Shown piece by piece: positions 1 to 11,210 of a DNA stretch of 64,000 bases (positions are counted from its first letter, which is position 1; every line of letters starts with the position of its first letter). The notes beneath the pieces were generated by a model. That model saw nothing but the letters and a program-made list of their open reading frames with translations. It was not told where the DNA came from and did not search any database. The stretch comes from Mixophyes australis. Taxonomy: Eukaryota; Chordata; Amphibia; Anura; Limnodynastidae. The position numbers and the translations under genes were made by a program. The stretch is taken from positions 54,250,811-54,314,810 of the forward strand of contig JAVHZZ010000011.1 in assembly GCA_036250195.1 (NCBI GenBank), written 5' to 3'.

Positions 1-24
1 GAGGGGAAGAGGGACACCGGCACA

Positions 25-60
25 GCGATCATGTGAGTATTTCTATACACACATGATCGC
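25..60. repeat. Short perfect inverted repeat (hairpin)
   Basis: An 11-nt arm (GCGATCATGTG, 25-35) is followed by its exact reverse complement at 50-60, leaving a 14-nt loop. It sits next to GC-rich sequence and A-runs. It may be part of a truncated MITE, but no second terminus or target duplication was found. Confidence 0.5.
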
Positions 61-545
61 GGCGCCGCCGCCACCCCCCCTGGCTGCGAGAAAAAAAAAA
101 AAAAACACCTTTCAAAAAAAAAAGTTAAGTTAAAAAAAATAAATAAACCTGCTCCCCCCCCTCTCATAATTGATATGCAGGGCCGGTGCAAGCTTTCTCT
201 GCACCCCTGGCAAAGTTTCATACTACGCCGCCCCCCCTACACACACAGACCAAATACCCACAACCTAGACCCTCACACACTTGATTTTTGTAAAAAAAAA
301 AAAAAAAAAGATAAGTCTTACCTCCTCTAACAGTCCAGATGCAGTGATGTTAGATGCAGAACGCTGTCCAGGCTTCACTGCTGCTTATAATTGGGAACAA
401 ACAACTTGACACAATAAGCAGACAACAGACAATTTTTTTGTGATGATTTGAGAACTTGTCTGTGTATTATGCACTTGTTAAAAGCAATGGCCATTTTCTT
501 TCCTCTTTCCTTTATTGGTCCAAATGGAAATGACAAGTCATCCAA
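61..545. other. Non-coding stretch with A-runs and a possible hAT terminus
   Basis: No gene is seen here. There are A-runs near 91-150 and 296-309. At about 178 the motif CAGGGCCGGTGC resembles the start of many vertebrate hAT elements, but no matching right end or 8-bp duplication was located, so this is only a hint. Confidence 0.3.
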
Positions 546-559
546 ATAGACGGCGCTAA

Positions 560-1489
560 CATGACTCTTCACCACACTGCTCCCCCCTCACCCCCCGACT
601 GTCCCACTTGCATCACAAGACCGTACCCTAATGCATCACACGTCTCGCTGCATCACACTCTTTCCCCTCCATCAGTGTCGCCTTGCTTCACACTGTCAAT
701 CCACCCTTCTGCTTCACACTCTTACCCCTCCATCACAATGTACCCATGCTTAACAGTGCCCCCTCCCTGCATCACACTCTTTCCCCTCCATCACAATGTC
801 CACTTGCTTCACACTGCCCCTCCGCCTCACACTTTTCCACCTCCATCACAATGTCCCCCTGTTTCACACAGCTCCCCCTGCATCAAACTCTTCCCACTCC
901 ATCACAATGTCCCCCTGCTTCATATTGCCCCCCTGTATCATACTCTTCCCCCTCCATCACAATGTCTCCCTGCATCACACTCTTCCCCCTCAATCACAGT
1001 GTCTCCCTGCTTCACACAGCTCCCAATTCTGCTTCACCCTCTTCTCTCTCCATCATGTTCCCCTCCTTCACACTGCCTCCCCTCCTGCTTCACACTGCCA
1101 ACTCCCCCCCCTGCATCACAGTCTCTTTCCCCTACATCACAATGGCCCCCTGACTCACACTCTTTTCCCCTTTATCAGTGTCCTCCTGTTTCACACTGCT
1201 CCCACCCCACCCCCCGCAGCGCACCATTGCTTAGTTAGCTGGTCTTTTCTTCATGCAGGCAGCTGCTCCTCTCTGCAGTGCCCCACCCCCCTGTATCACA
1301 CCTCATCACAGTGTTGCTCTGCTTCACACTACTGCCCCCTCCTGCTTCACACTCTTTCCCCTTCATCGGTATCCCCCCTGCTTCACACAGCCCCCCCTCC
1401 CTGCATCACACTCTTTCCCTTCCATCACAATGTCCACTTGCTTCACACTGCCCCTCCGCCTCACACTCTTCCAACTCCATCACAATGTC

Positions 1490-1500
<11 letters not shown>
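560..1500 (+). repeat. Pyrimidine-rich degenerate tandem array
   Basis: The stretch is almost purine-free on this strand. It is built from variants of two phrases, one like CCATCACAATGTCC and one like TGCTTCACACTGCC, recurring every few tens of bases with irregular spacing. All three forward frames stay open for long distances because C/T-rich codons contain no stops, which produces long Ser/Pro/His-rich translations without biological support. It leads directly into a LINE RT region at about 1490. It may be an expanded minisatellite in, or next to, the LINE 5' region, since the better LINE at 39196 also has a C/T-rich 5' part. Confidence 0.7.
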
Positions 1501-3375
<1,875 letters not shown>

Positions 3376-4085
3376 AATGGCTAATCATCTATCACTTTAG
3401 ATCACTACCCCTTTCATTACACAAAATAAAATAAAAAAAATGCTTTTTCTGCATTTCTCCTAAAATACTGCTTAGTGTAGCCTCAGTTATGGTATAAAGT
3501 AATCATGAGAGGCAGGTCAATATTACATATGGAACTTTTGTGTATTTGGAGCTTTTTTTACATTGAGCACAACATTCAGTAGGTCACTCTCTATACTGAA
3601 AACACTATACTTCAGCAGGACTGCAGTGGATTTTTGAACTGAATGGTAAAAAAAACTCAGGCATGAAATAACGAAAAAAAATAGCACAACTAGATTAAAT
3701 GTCTTCTTTCCCTCCTATAAGAATTAGCTATGTGTATATGATGTTTTATTGCTTCCAATAATAATAAAATATACTTTTCTCAGTAGAACTATTGCAGTCC
3801 CTTCATGACCATAACAAGACATATCCAGAGCTGGGTATCTTTGCATCCTTTAAACCCAGAACCAGGAGGACCTGGAGATGCAGTACTTATACAACAGGAG
3901 CAAGCAATGAGTGAAAACAACTGTGTCTCTTTGTGTGGGAGGCCTGATGATGAGGTAAAAGGCAAACTGTCACTGCACAGTAAATTGTTGAACAATTTAC
4001 AATCATGAATACTGGACAGAAATACTTAATGGTTTATTAGAAATAAAATATGAGCTTGAATACACAATGTACCCGGGGTAATCGT
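3376..4085. other. AT-rich non-coding sequence
   Basis: No gene, RNA or repeat unit is recognised. Short open frames near 3790-4008 on both strands have no family features. Confidence 0.5.
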
Positions 4086-4481
4086 AATCATGATTAACTA
4101 AACCCAGACAGTACTAACAATGGCAGTGAAATAGCGAAAGTGACATTCCCTACTTAGTCTTAATTTCAAAGATGTTCTTTTCCGATAAAGTCTTCATTGC
4201 GACTGTTTACAAAAGTGACATGGAACTATTGCAGCGTTTTAACATCCCGGCAGCTGCATGGACTTCACTTTTAACAGCCACACTACTAATTATGCTGTTA
4301 AAGGGGCAAAGCAAGCAGGCGCAGGTTGTACAAGGCTTTTTACTAAGCTTTCTACATTGTACAGTCGCAATGAAGACTTTATCAGAAAAAGACATCTTCA
4401 GAATTAAGAGTAAGTAGGGAATGTCACTTTCACTATTCCACTGCCATTGTTAGTACTGTCGGTGTTTAGTTAATCATGATT
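4086..4481. mobile_element. Foldback (MITE-like) element with 121-bp inverted arms
   Basis: The left arm 4086-4206 and right arm 4361-4481 are inverted copies of each other, differing at about 11 of 121 positions by hand count. Both begin with the palindrome AATCATGATT. The 154-bp centre has no coding sequence. The structure fits a non-autonomous DNA transposon or foldback element. No clean target-site duplication was found, so the superfamily is not assigned. Short open frames on both strands across the arms are mirror images and not genes. Confidence 0.75.
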
Positions 4482-5440
4482 CTGTACCCAACCAAATGTA
4501 CCATAAGTACCGTTCCAGTTTACTGTGGGTATCGTTAGACAGTCAAATATTCTTTAAGAATGAGAAGAACAAAGACACACAATTTCAGAACATGTTTACC
4601 TCGTTTACTTATCCGTAAATATTATGTGAGGTCACATATGACTAGAATTATATGCATCACCCATTTCATGTTGGCATGTAATGAGAATAAACACAATACA
4701 TGATTATGGAAAGAAATATGCAAACAAAGAAAAATAAAAAAATTGGTATATTACACAGGCGGTCCAAGATTACATAACTCTATGTAAAAAGAGACTATTG
4801 TCCACCTTACGATGCAATTTACTGAATATTATTTAACTCACTTTCCAAACTCTTGCATTGCAGCAATGACGTCAAGCACTTATGTTTTCTCCTGCAGTTA
4901 AATTGTATTAGCAGTCTTTTGTGGTTTTTAATCTCCTATGAGCATGAAATATTCGTTGTTGTTAGTTTTTTGCTAATGAGAAAGTGATATAAAACAAGGT
5001 GGAGCAATTAAATTAGATGAAAAATGTGATTGCTGGAGTTGGGACAAATATGACTGTCATATAAGTCATAATTACTATTATAATACATGTATTTATTTTA
5101 TTCAGATGAAATGTGAAGGTACATTGTGGGAATTTTTTAAATTTTTTGCACATCTTTATGATCTGCAATTTTTTTGTAGAATGCTTTGTTATGAAAATGT
5201 ATTTGTCCTAGGGGGCAAATATATTAAATCAGAACCTACCTCTGTATGTTGCTTGTTTTTTGGTGGATGCAATTAGTTGCCTCACTGGAGACTATGGCTT
5301 GCTGTTACCATTAGAAGGTATAAGTATATTTGCCACTCAGATGGATAACCAGATTTATTTGGCATATTTTATAGAAATTCATAAGTAGTCTAGAAACAGC
5401 TGTTAAAAGCGCAACAAAGGTAATACAATATTAATCTTTC
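4482..5440. other. AT-rich non-coding sequence
   Basis: Nothing beyond AT-rich unique-looking sequence is recognised here. Confidence 0.5.
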
Positions 5441-5443
5441 TGT

Positions 5444-5445
5444 TG

Positions 5446-5490
<45 letters not shown>

Positions 5491-5760
5491 CTTTGACTTA
5501 TAAGGCGCCACAAGGGGTCCGTAGCGCCGTACATTACATATACAGAAAACAGAACCAAGACACACATGATACAAAAATGTATAAAAACACAAGTGACAGG
5601 GTAAAGCAAATCAGATTATATCTGGGACAGATAGTGAAAGGGATGGTGGAAATTAGCGAGAAGAAGGCCAAAGCTTAAGAAGACAGGGAAAAAAGGGCTA
5701 GCGAAGCAGGCCAAGAGGTACAGAGGGTGAAGGAACATTAGAAGGAGCACACAAGGAAAG
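5444..5760 (-). mobile_element. 3' tail fragment of an L2/CR1-type LINE or SINE, minus strand
   Basis: A (TTA)n run (about 5448-5490) is followed by TTATAAGGCGCCACAAGG and GTAGCGCCGTAC. Reverse-complemented, this matches the 3' end of the LINE at 39196-43050 (TACGGCGCTG, then GGCGCCTTATAAATAAATA and TAA repeats). The rest (5530-5760) is A/G-rich with no RT motifs, so the copy is a short 5'-truncated insertion or a SINE sharing the tail. Confidence 0.65.
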
Positions 5761-5927
5761 AAAGCATGTTAATTTACTGTTATTTTATTTGTTAACAAAC
5801 TGATTTTGGATATGCACTACCAAAAGGAATTCAGTACATTTTGTTCATGTTAGAGAGAGGGCGAAAGTGATCATTTAACTAAAGATATTAGTCTTAAGAA
5901 AGTAATAGCGTTTTCCCTTTGTGGCAG

Positions 5928-6030
5928 GTGAAGTTCTGCAACCTTGTATTTGACCCTGTGTCAGAGCTGTTATCGACAGGATCCTCTACAGAGATACATT
6001 TTTCTACGCAGTCCTGCCAGGTCAGCACTG
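5928..6030 (+). CDS. Candidate internal exon of an unidentified host gene
   Basis: A pyrimidine-rich tract ending GTGGCAG precedes the segment and a consensus donor (G then GTAAGG) follows at 6031. The 103-nt segment is open in the frame starting at its first base (GTG AAG TTC TGC), encoding about 34 residues with two cysteines and a Ser/Thr-rich centre. It begins in phase 0 and ends in phase 1. The surrounding sequence is not an obvious transposon, which favours a real exon. The protein family is not recognised. The other candidate exon (48790-48892) requires a phase-0 start, so the two cannot be directly adjacent; at least one more exon would have to lie between them. Confidence 0.4.
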
Positions 6031-7255
6031 GTAAGGAAAAAAAATCAAACAAATTTTGATCATGTTACTTAGTTAGCAAATTTGGAAACTGTTTACAAAG
6101 CAGAAGATAAGAGCTCTGCTCAAGAAAAAAAATGTTTAAAGTACACTTTTTTTTAAAATACTTATGTATATTAATGACATAAAGGACATTTAATGTCAGC
6201 AGGTTTGAAGTCTTCAGCATGGGAAGCTATTCACACTGTATAATTTAAACCTGCTGACTTCAAGTGGATGACACAGTGACAAAAGCTTATCATATTGAAA
6301 AAGAGATTTTAACATTACAAAGTGTAGAGTGTATATCTAATAATAAAAATTGGCAGGGGTATAGTCGTCAAAAAACATATATTGGTATTAAAACAAAAAG
6401 ACCACTTGTGGTCTTAAGCTTAAAAGGAAATCTGGGGTCTACTTAACAGGCTCTATAAAGCTGAGCATAATAATTAAACTTGGTTTTGCTAAATCTTGGT
6501 GTCTGAGACTTGCTTTGTCCAGACTATGTCTGTGGGGGGGAAATTAAAAAATGGCTCTCACATTTACCAAAAATGTCCGTCATAAATTGTATTTGTACTG
6601 TAGTTTTGGGGAAATCTGCAGTGTATGTAGGTTTACCTAATCACATTAATTAGCACCCAGGCTTAATTATGTGTAACTATTTGTTTAAAAATATTTTGAA
6701 GGAAGGCTCCTTTGTGTTCATGAATTTACACCTCCCCTGGGAGAACAAAGCCTTTTATGTTGCCATGGGAAGAAGCAGTAAGTGGAAGAACTTGCTGAGA
6801 TGTCTGTTCATGAATGCAATTTTAGACATTGAGGAATTCCTTAGAGTAGAAGTCAATGTTTCATCTCCAAAATGTCACCTCTAACTTACAGGTCACTAGA
6901 ACAGACCCATTTTAGAGGAAGAATCCACTAGCATGGCCAGCTCATCTGCTTCCTCCCTGCACATACACCCAGATACGTCTCACAATGGGGTTTCAAAAAT
7001 AGCGTCTCCTCATTGTCACCCCACACTATACACTCAGGGGCATCTGATGACGCTGACCTAAGCTTTGAAATGAGAGCATATCTGAAATCTCTACCCATAA
7101 AATCAGATTTTGATAATCCTGTCTCAGGTTGCCATAGACTGTGTGAGTCACAGGCGTAAAATATAACTGCTCGTTCCTTCAGCTGTCAGCGACAGCCCTG
7201 ATATATGGAGAGTGAGATTGTACTTGACAGGGTGTACTACATTCTTGGCCCAATA
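6031..7255. other. Non-coding, intron-like sequence with a small inverted repeat
   Basis: No gene is recognised. A perfect 12-bp inverted repeat (GTCAGCAGGTTT at 6195-6206 against its complement at 6247-6258) could form a hairpin with a roughly 40-nt loop. Confidence 0.45.
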
Positions 7256-7436
7256 GCCTAGACCAGTGGTTCCCAAACTTTTGCAGTTCGCGGCACCCTT
7301 AGAGTCTCCAAATTTTTTCAAGGCACCCCTCCAAAATAATTACTGAGCAGTCTTGTTTTAGAAGTAGTTGGGTCAAAAAATTGCAATAAGTATTTAGGTC
7401 ACAACAGAAATACTTATTTAGTTGTATGCAAAAATG

Positions 7437-7586
7437 CCCCTCAGCATCCAGGCACTCTGCCCCCTCTGCATCCAGGCACACTGCCCCCTCTGCATCCAGG
7501 CACACTGCCCCCTCTGCATCCAGGCACACTGCCCCCTCTGCATCCAGGCACACTGCCCCCTCTGCATCCAGGCACACTGCCCTCTC
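7437..7586 (+). repeat. 24-bp minisatellite inside the hAT element
   Basis: About six near-identical tandem copies of a 24-bp unit (TGCATCCAGGCACACTGCCC plus CCTC) are present. The unit length is divisible by three, so every frame reads as a repetitive peptide. These are not genes. Confidence 0.85.
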
Positions 7587-7825
7587 TCACGTTGCCCACT
7601 CTGTCACGCTGTCCTCCTCCTCTGCTCTCTGTCACGCTGTCCCCCTGCTCTGCTCTCTGTCACGCTGTCCCCCTCCTCTGCTCTCTGTCACACTGTCCCC
7701 CTCCTCTGCTCTCTGTCACGCTGTCCCCCTCCTCTGTCACGCTGTCCCCCTCCTCTGTCCTCTGTCCCCCTCCTCTGTCCTCTGTCCCCCGTCCTCTGCC
7801 CTCTGTCCCCCTCACTCTGCCCCGC
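7587..7825 (+). repeat. Second C/T-rich minisatellite (CTGTCACGCTGTCCCCCTCC-like)
   Basis: A degenerate array follows the 24-bp repeat. Units of about 28 bp built on CTGTCACGCTGTCCCCCTCC shrink towards shorter CTGTCCCCCTCCT units. It has diverged more than the upstream array. Confidence 0.7.
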
Positions 7826-7855
7826 ACCAGGCGCCAGCCATAGAAAAAAAAAAAG

Positions 7856-8002
7856 CAAACAGAAACTTATCAATCCGCCGGGCGCCGGGACCCAGCAGAC
7901 TCCTCTCTCCCGCAGCTTGTTACTGACATCATTCAGTGACAACTGTGGGAGAGAGGAGTCTGCTGGGTCCCGGCGCCCGGCGGATTGGTAAGTTTCTGTT
8001 TG
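7856..8002. repeat. Long near-perfect palindrome in the hAT element
   Basis: Arms of about 60 bp (7856-7915 and 7943-8002) are inverted copies with few mismatches around a roughly 27-bp centre. The GC-rich core includes GGCGCCGGGACCCAGCAGAC. This is a strong potential cruciform or RNA hairpin. Confidence 0.8.
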
Positions 8003-8099
8003 CTTTCTTTTTTCTAGGGCTGGCCCGCGGCACCCCAGAGACAGCGCCGCGGCACCCCTGGGAGCCGCGGCTCACAGTTTGGGAACCGCCGGCCTAGAC

Positions 8100-8391
8100 C
8101 CTTACAGAACCTGCAATGTCATCTGCAATGTCACCTGCACTTTTATTCAGTTAAAAATAATATCATGTGAAAAAACCTGTTTGCATTGTTGGTTCTTCCC
8201 ATTCACCTAGGCATAAGGGAAGTGGTAATGTAAAATCAGAGATGTCCCTTCCATTTACTATGTTCAATATCTCCCAAGTGAAAATCTCAGACTTGCTGAC
8301 TGTGGCTTTGATCACAGGACTTCCCGCAGAGGGCACACTTTCCTGTTGGAAATAAGAGTGAAAGTCTAATTAATATGCTTTGCTGATGTGC
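8100..8391. other. Non-coding flank left of the L1-type element
   Basis: No gene is recognised. The sequence CTGATGT at 8383-8389, just left of the poly-T tract, is matched at 34691-34697, just beyond the proposed L1 5' end. It is the candidate target duplication of that element. Confidence 0.5.
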
Positions 8392-8587
8392 TTTTTTTTT
8401 TTTTTTTTTTAAAGTTTCATTTTTGCAAGGTCAAATGAGAAATAGTTTACAGCTGAAAGTATGAGTTCACATATATTAGTTACAAAACCAAGCAGTGTCT
8501 ACGACCAGCGTAGGGGTTGTTAAGTGCGTATTGTCGCTAACCAATAACGATTGTCGAACCTCGATTTGTGTTTCCAAAGCACACAGA

Positions 8588-8593
8588 TTTATT
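8588..8593 (-). terminator. Poly(A) signal in the ERV LTR
   Basis: AATAAA on the minus strand lies about 145 nt downstream of the LTR TATA box. The same signal is at 17572-17577 in the 5' LTR. Confidence 0.7.
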
Positions 8594-8734
8594 CTCAGTA
8601 AGTAGCAGAATAATTCAAGCGAAATAATAATAAGTACAGCCGTTACTTATCGCAGGCGCTCTGGATCCAGTGTGCAGTCATTCAATCCTGAAGTCTGGGG
8701 ACAAGATGTCTGAACACTAGATGAGAAGCTGCTG

Positions 8735-8740
8735 CTTATA
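8735..8740 (-). promoter_or_regulatory. TATA box of the ERV LTR
   Basis: TATAAG on the minus strand sits within CATATAAGCAGCAG. The equivalent in the 5' LTR is 17716-17721. Confidence 0.6.
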
Positions 8741-9352
8741 TGCACACAGGAATACAGTAAAAACAATGATGTTGGTATAGCTTGCTTCTATTGGTCCAGG
8801 TTTCAGGAAGGTCCAAGGGGTTGTCAATCATTGGCTAGTTCATCCTAAAGAATCCAAAGGAGGGGGTCATCTCTCCAGGGGGTATGCTCTGCTCTTCCCG
8901 CCAAGATTCCTTAGTCTTAAGTAGTTCATAATTCCCTATCATTCATAACTTGTGTATGCACTCTGCGATTCCTTCGCAGAGTGAACCAAACAGTAGCAAA
9001 TGTTAAGAGGTTTATTATGATACCACACATGATATGATTCCTTCAACCTGTTCCATATATTTCACTAATATAACTCATATTATAACACATAAATACTACT
9101 ATATTTCGACATAAATGACTATGTGTTGCAACTACCATTAATGTGTACTATTTTACAAGTATGCGTGTTTGTGCGAATGTATGGTAAAAGACCAAATACT
9201 GTTGCTACCACGTATGGTAGCTGCGTACGCCATTCCACGCCGTAGCGTGCCCTTGTACGTCGTAGCGTACCGTATGCATCTTTTCAGACAAAGACAACCA
9301 AGTTTGCTCGATTTTAATTAAAATTACTTTATCCAATTTGCTGACTTCGACA

Positions 9353-9366
9353 GCTCCACCCTTTGA
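9353..9366 (-). promoter_or_regulatory. Polypurine tract of the ERV
   Basis: On the minus strand the sequence immediately upstream of the 3' LTR is TCAAAGGGTGGAGC, an almost pure purine run at the position where plus-strand DNA priming is expected. Confidence 0.65.
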
Positions 9367-9389
9367 TAGTGAAATAAACTATCACCCAA

Positions 9390-11153
9390 TCACCGTTTCA
9401 AGTTCAGGATTATACAATACTTGGTATCTGGTACCACCCTTTCAGTCTCTTTCTCAGTGTTACTCCTAGGAGACCATTTTCCACATTTCAACACTGTAGG
9501 AACACATTTGACACATAAACCAATCGCTAAGATGACACCCAGTATAAGGAGAAGGAGCTTACTTACACTAGCAACCATTTCCTGTACCAACTCCCCCAGA
9601 CCTGAGAACCATTTCACAGGGTTCAACCATGAGAACCAACCTGCCACCTTTTCCCCGACCTCATATAACGAAGAATTATGGTTCTTTCGAAATTCCCATT
9701 TTAGTTGCAAAATTTCATCCATCTTCCGGTCTATAACCTCTTTAGGGTCATCCGTATTATTGGTGATGTACGTGCAACATTTGACACCGAACTGGGTGGC
9801 CAGTGTCACACAGTACCCACCAGTAATAGAGATGAGATAATTTAGTACCAGTCAATGTTGCACCAACTCCTTCTTGTACGCTTGTAGCTCCCTTCCAGTA
9901 TACCTGAAAGTGTCATCATACATCTCAGTGATATTATCTATTAATTTAGCTAGGTCTTGGATATATTTAAAGTTTAATGTTCCCCGAGCGGTCCTGGTGA
10001 GATCTAGAGCAACCATTACTTGAAACCCAGCGGTCTCACTAATCAATTTTGTAGCTATGGGCTCCTCACCAGGGATCATATTTCTCTTGCCACGGTGTTC
10101 ATACTGTGTGTGTAAGTATGGGGGTGATGTAGTCCTGTGAATACCAACCATTTCTTCATGAGTAATAGTCATGATTTCAGGAACCAGTTTAGCTAAGAAG
10201 CACAAGCCCATGGAACTCGGAGTCACCCAGGAATAAGCTTTCCTTCCACAAACAAAATACACATCATCAGGGAGAACATAAGGAACAGTATGCCCATTAA
10301 TTATATCACACAGAGTTTTGATAAAACTACCCATGCCCAATGTCTTCATTTGCTCGAGACACGTGTCCGCATGGATGACATTTTTACAATTATCTATAGA
10401 GACTTTTCCAATAGATACCTTCTTATGTTTGGTTATGCGCCCTAATTTGTGACTTCCATCAACATTTCTGCCTATTGGTGACCTTGTGAGTCTCCCTCTA
10501 AAATGAGTGTGGCGAGTCATTGTCTGATCTGATGGGTCAGCTTCCCAATTCTCCAGACGTTTTGCATGAGAGATATTTAGACACAGCAAAGATCTATCTA
10601 TGGAGTATTGTCAAAGCGTCAGACTAGGGGACCTAGTGTTATTGTACCTCCCGTCTATGGGCCTCCCACCCCTCAATTCGAGTACTTCGGATATGTTTAG
10701 AGGGAATGGCACTAGTCCTATATTATGCTTCCCTTGCGGCACGTGAGAGCACACCCAACACTCGGTTTAGTTTAGCACCTTACCCACCAGGGAGTGATAA
10801 TCCTCCAAAGGATGCCCGCCTATATTCAGAGTACTGGGGGACTGGCATCGTTGGATGCATCTCTCTTCAACTAGGGAGTCACAAAACTTGCAGATACAAT
10901 ACTCATCAGACAATAGCCCCTCACACTGCCTCCGAGTTCCTGAGCTAGCAGACCTTTTCATAACCCCCGAACCAAGCTTGATAATGGGCTGCTCTGAGTA
11001 TTCTAATAACTTTTCCTCTGCCTCCATCTCATCCGCATCACTACCAGAACTCTCCTCCGTCCTCCATCCTCCTTCACAAAAATAGAATGTCCTAGAAAGA
11101 GTAAAAACAAGGAAAATCCTGGAACAAAAGAAAAACAAAAACCGCCACTCCAT
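9390..11153 (-). pseudogene. env: ERV env (surface and transmembrane subunits), disrupted
   Basis: The envelope protein would mediate receptor binding and membrane fusion. One minus-strand frame runs from ATG at 11153 to 9390 but carries three stops: TAA at 10767-10769, TGA at 10611-10613 and TGA at 9852-9854. A hydrophobic signal peptide follows the ATG. The CWVC motif of gamma-type surface subunits lies at 10749-10760, just after the first stop. A basic RGKR cleavage-type site is at 10083-10094, marking the surface/transmembrane junction. The transmembrane subunit keeps a cysteine followed by a CC pair, but ten residues lie between them rather than the usual six. A membrane anchor follows near 9500-9545. 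The start lies only about 60 nt after the pol stop. The copy is non-functional as read. Confidence 0.85.
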
Positions 11154-11210
11154 CGCTGGAAAGATAGTTCTGGGGCAACGTCTCTGGTTCAGGTGTCTCG
11201 ACTGCAGGCT

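Larger units (their letters stand above)
7264..8091. mobile_element. Non-autonomous hAT-type element (828 bp)
   Basis: The left end CAGTGGTTCCCAAACT and the right end (reverse complement CGGCGGTTCCCAAACT) form terminal inverted repeats typical of hAT elements. The 8-bp sequence GCCTAGAC occurs immediately outside both ends (7256-7263 and 8092-8099), as expected for a hAT target duplication. The interior has no transposase. It holds two minisatellites and a long palindrome, listed separately. The sharp TSD makes the boundaries secure. Confidence 0.9.
8518..9352 (-). repeat. ERV 3' LTR
   Basis: This 835-bp repeat is the promoter-distal LTR for the minus-strand provirus. It begins TG and ends CA. 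It holds a TATA-like TATAAG (8735-8740, minus) and an AATAAA signal (8588-8593, minus) about 145 nt downstream, giving a U3-R-U5 layout. Compared with the 5' LTR it lacks a 4-nt insertion near 9060 and has scattered substitutions. Confidence 0.93.

Noticed and set aside
6702..6777. Possible 76-nt exon with a good donor (GTAAGT)
   Set aside because: The acceptor side lacks a pyrimidine tract. Its phase also does not bridge the two better candidates.
7299..7991. Open frames on both strands with periodic peptides
   Set aside because: The 24-bp tandem unit forces periodic translation in all phases. The region lies inside a hAT MITE.
9421..9840. 139-codon plus-strand open frame
   Set aside because: It is the mirror of the env transmembrane subunit on the minus strand, which has the cysteine motif and membrane anchor.
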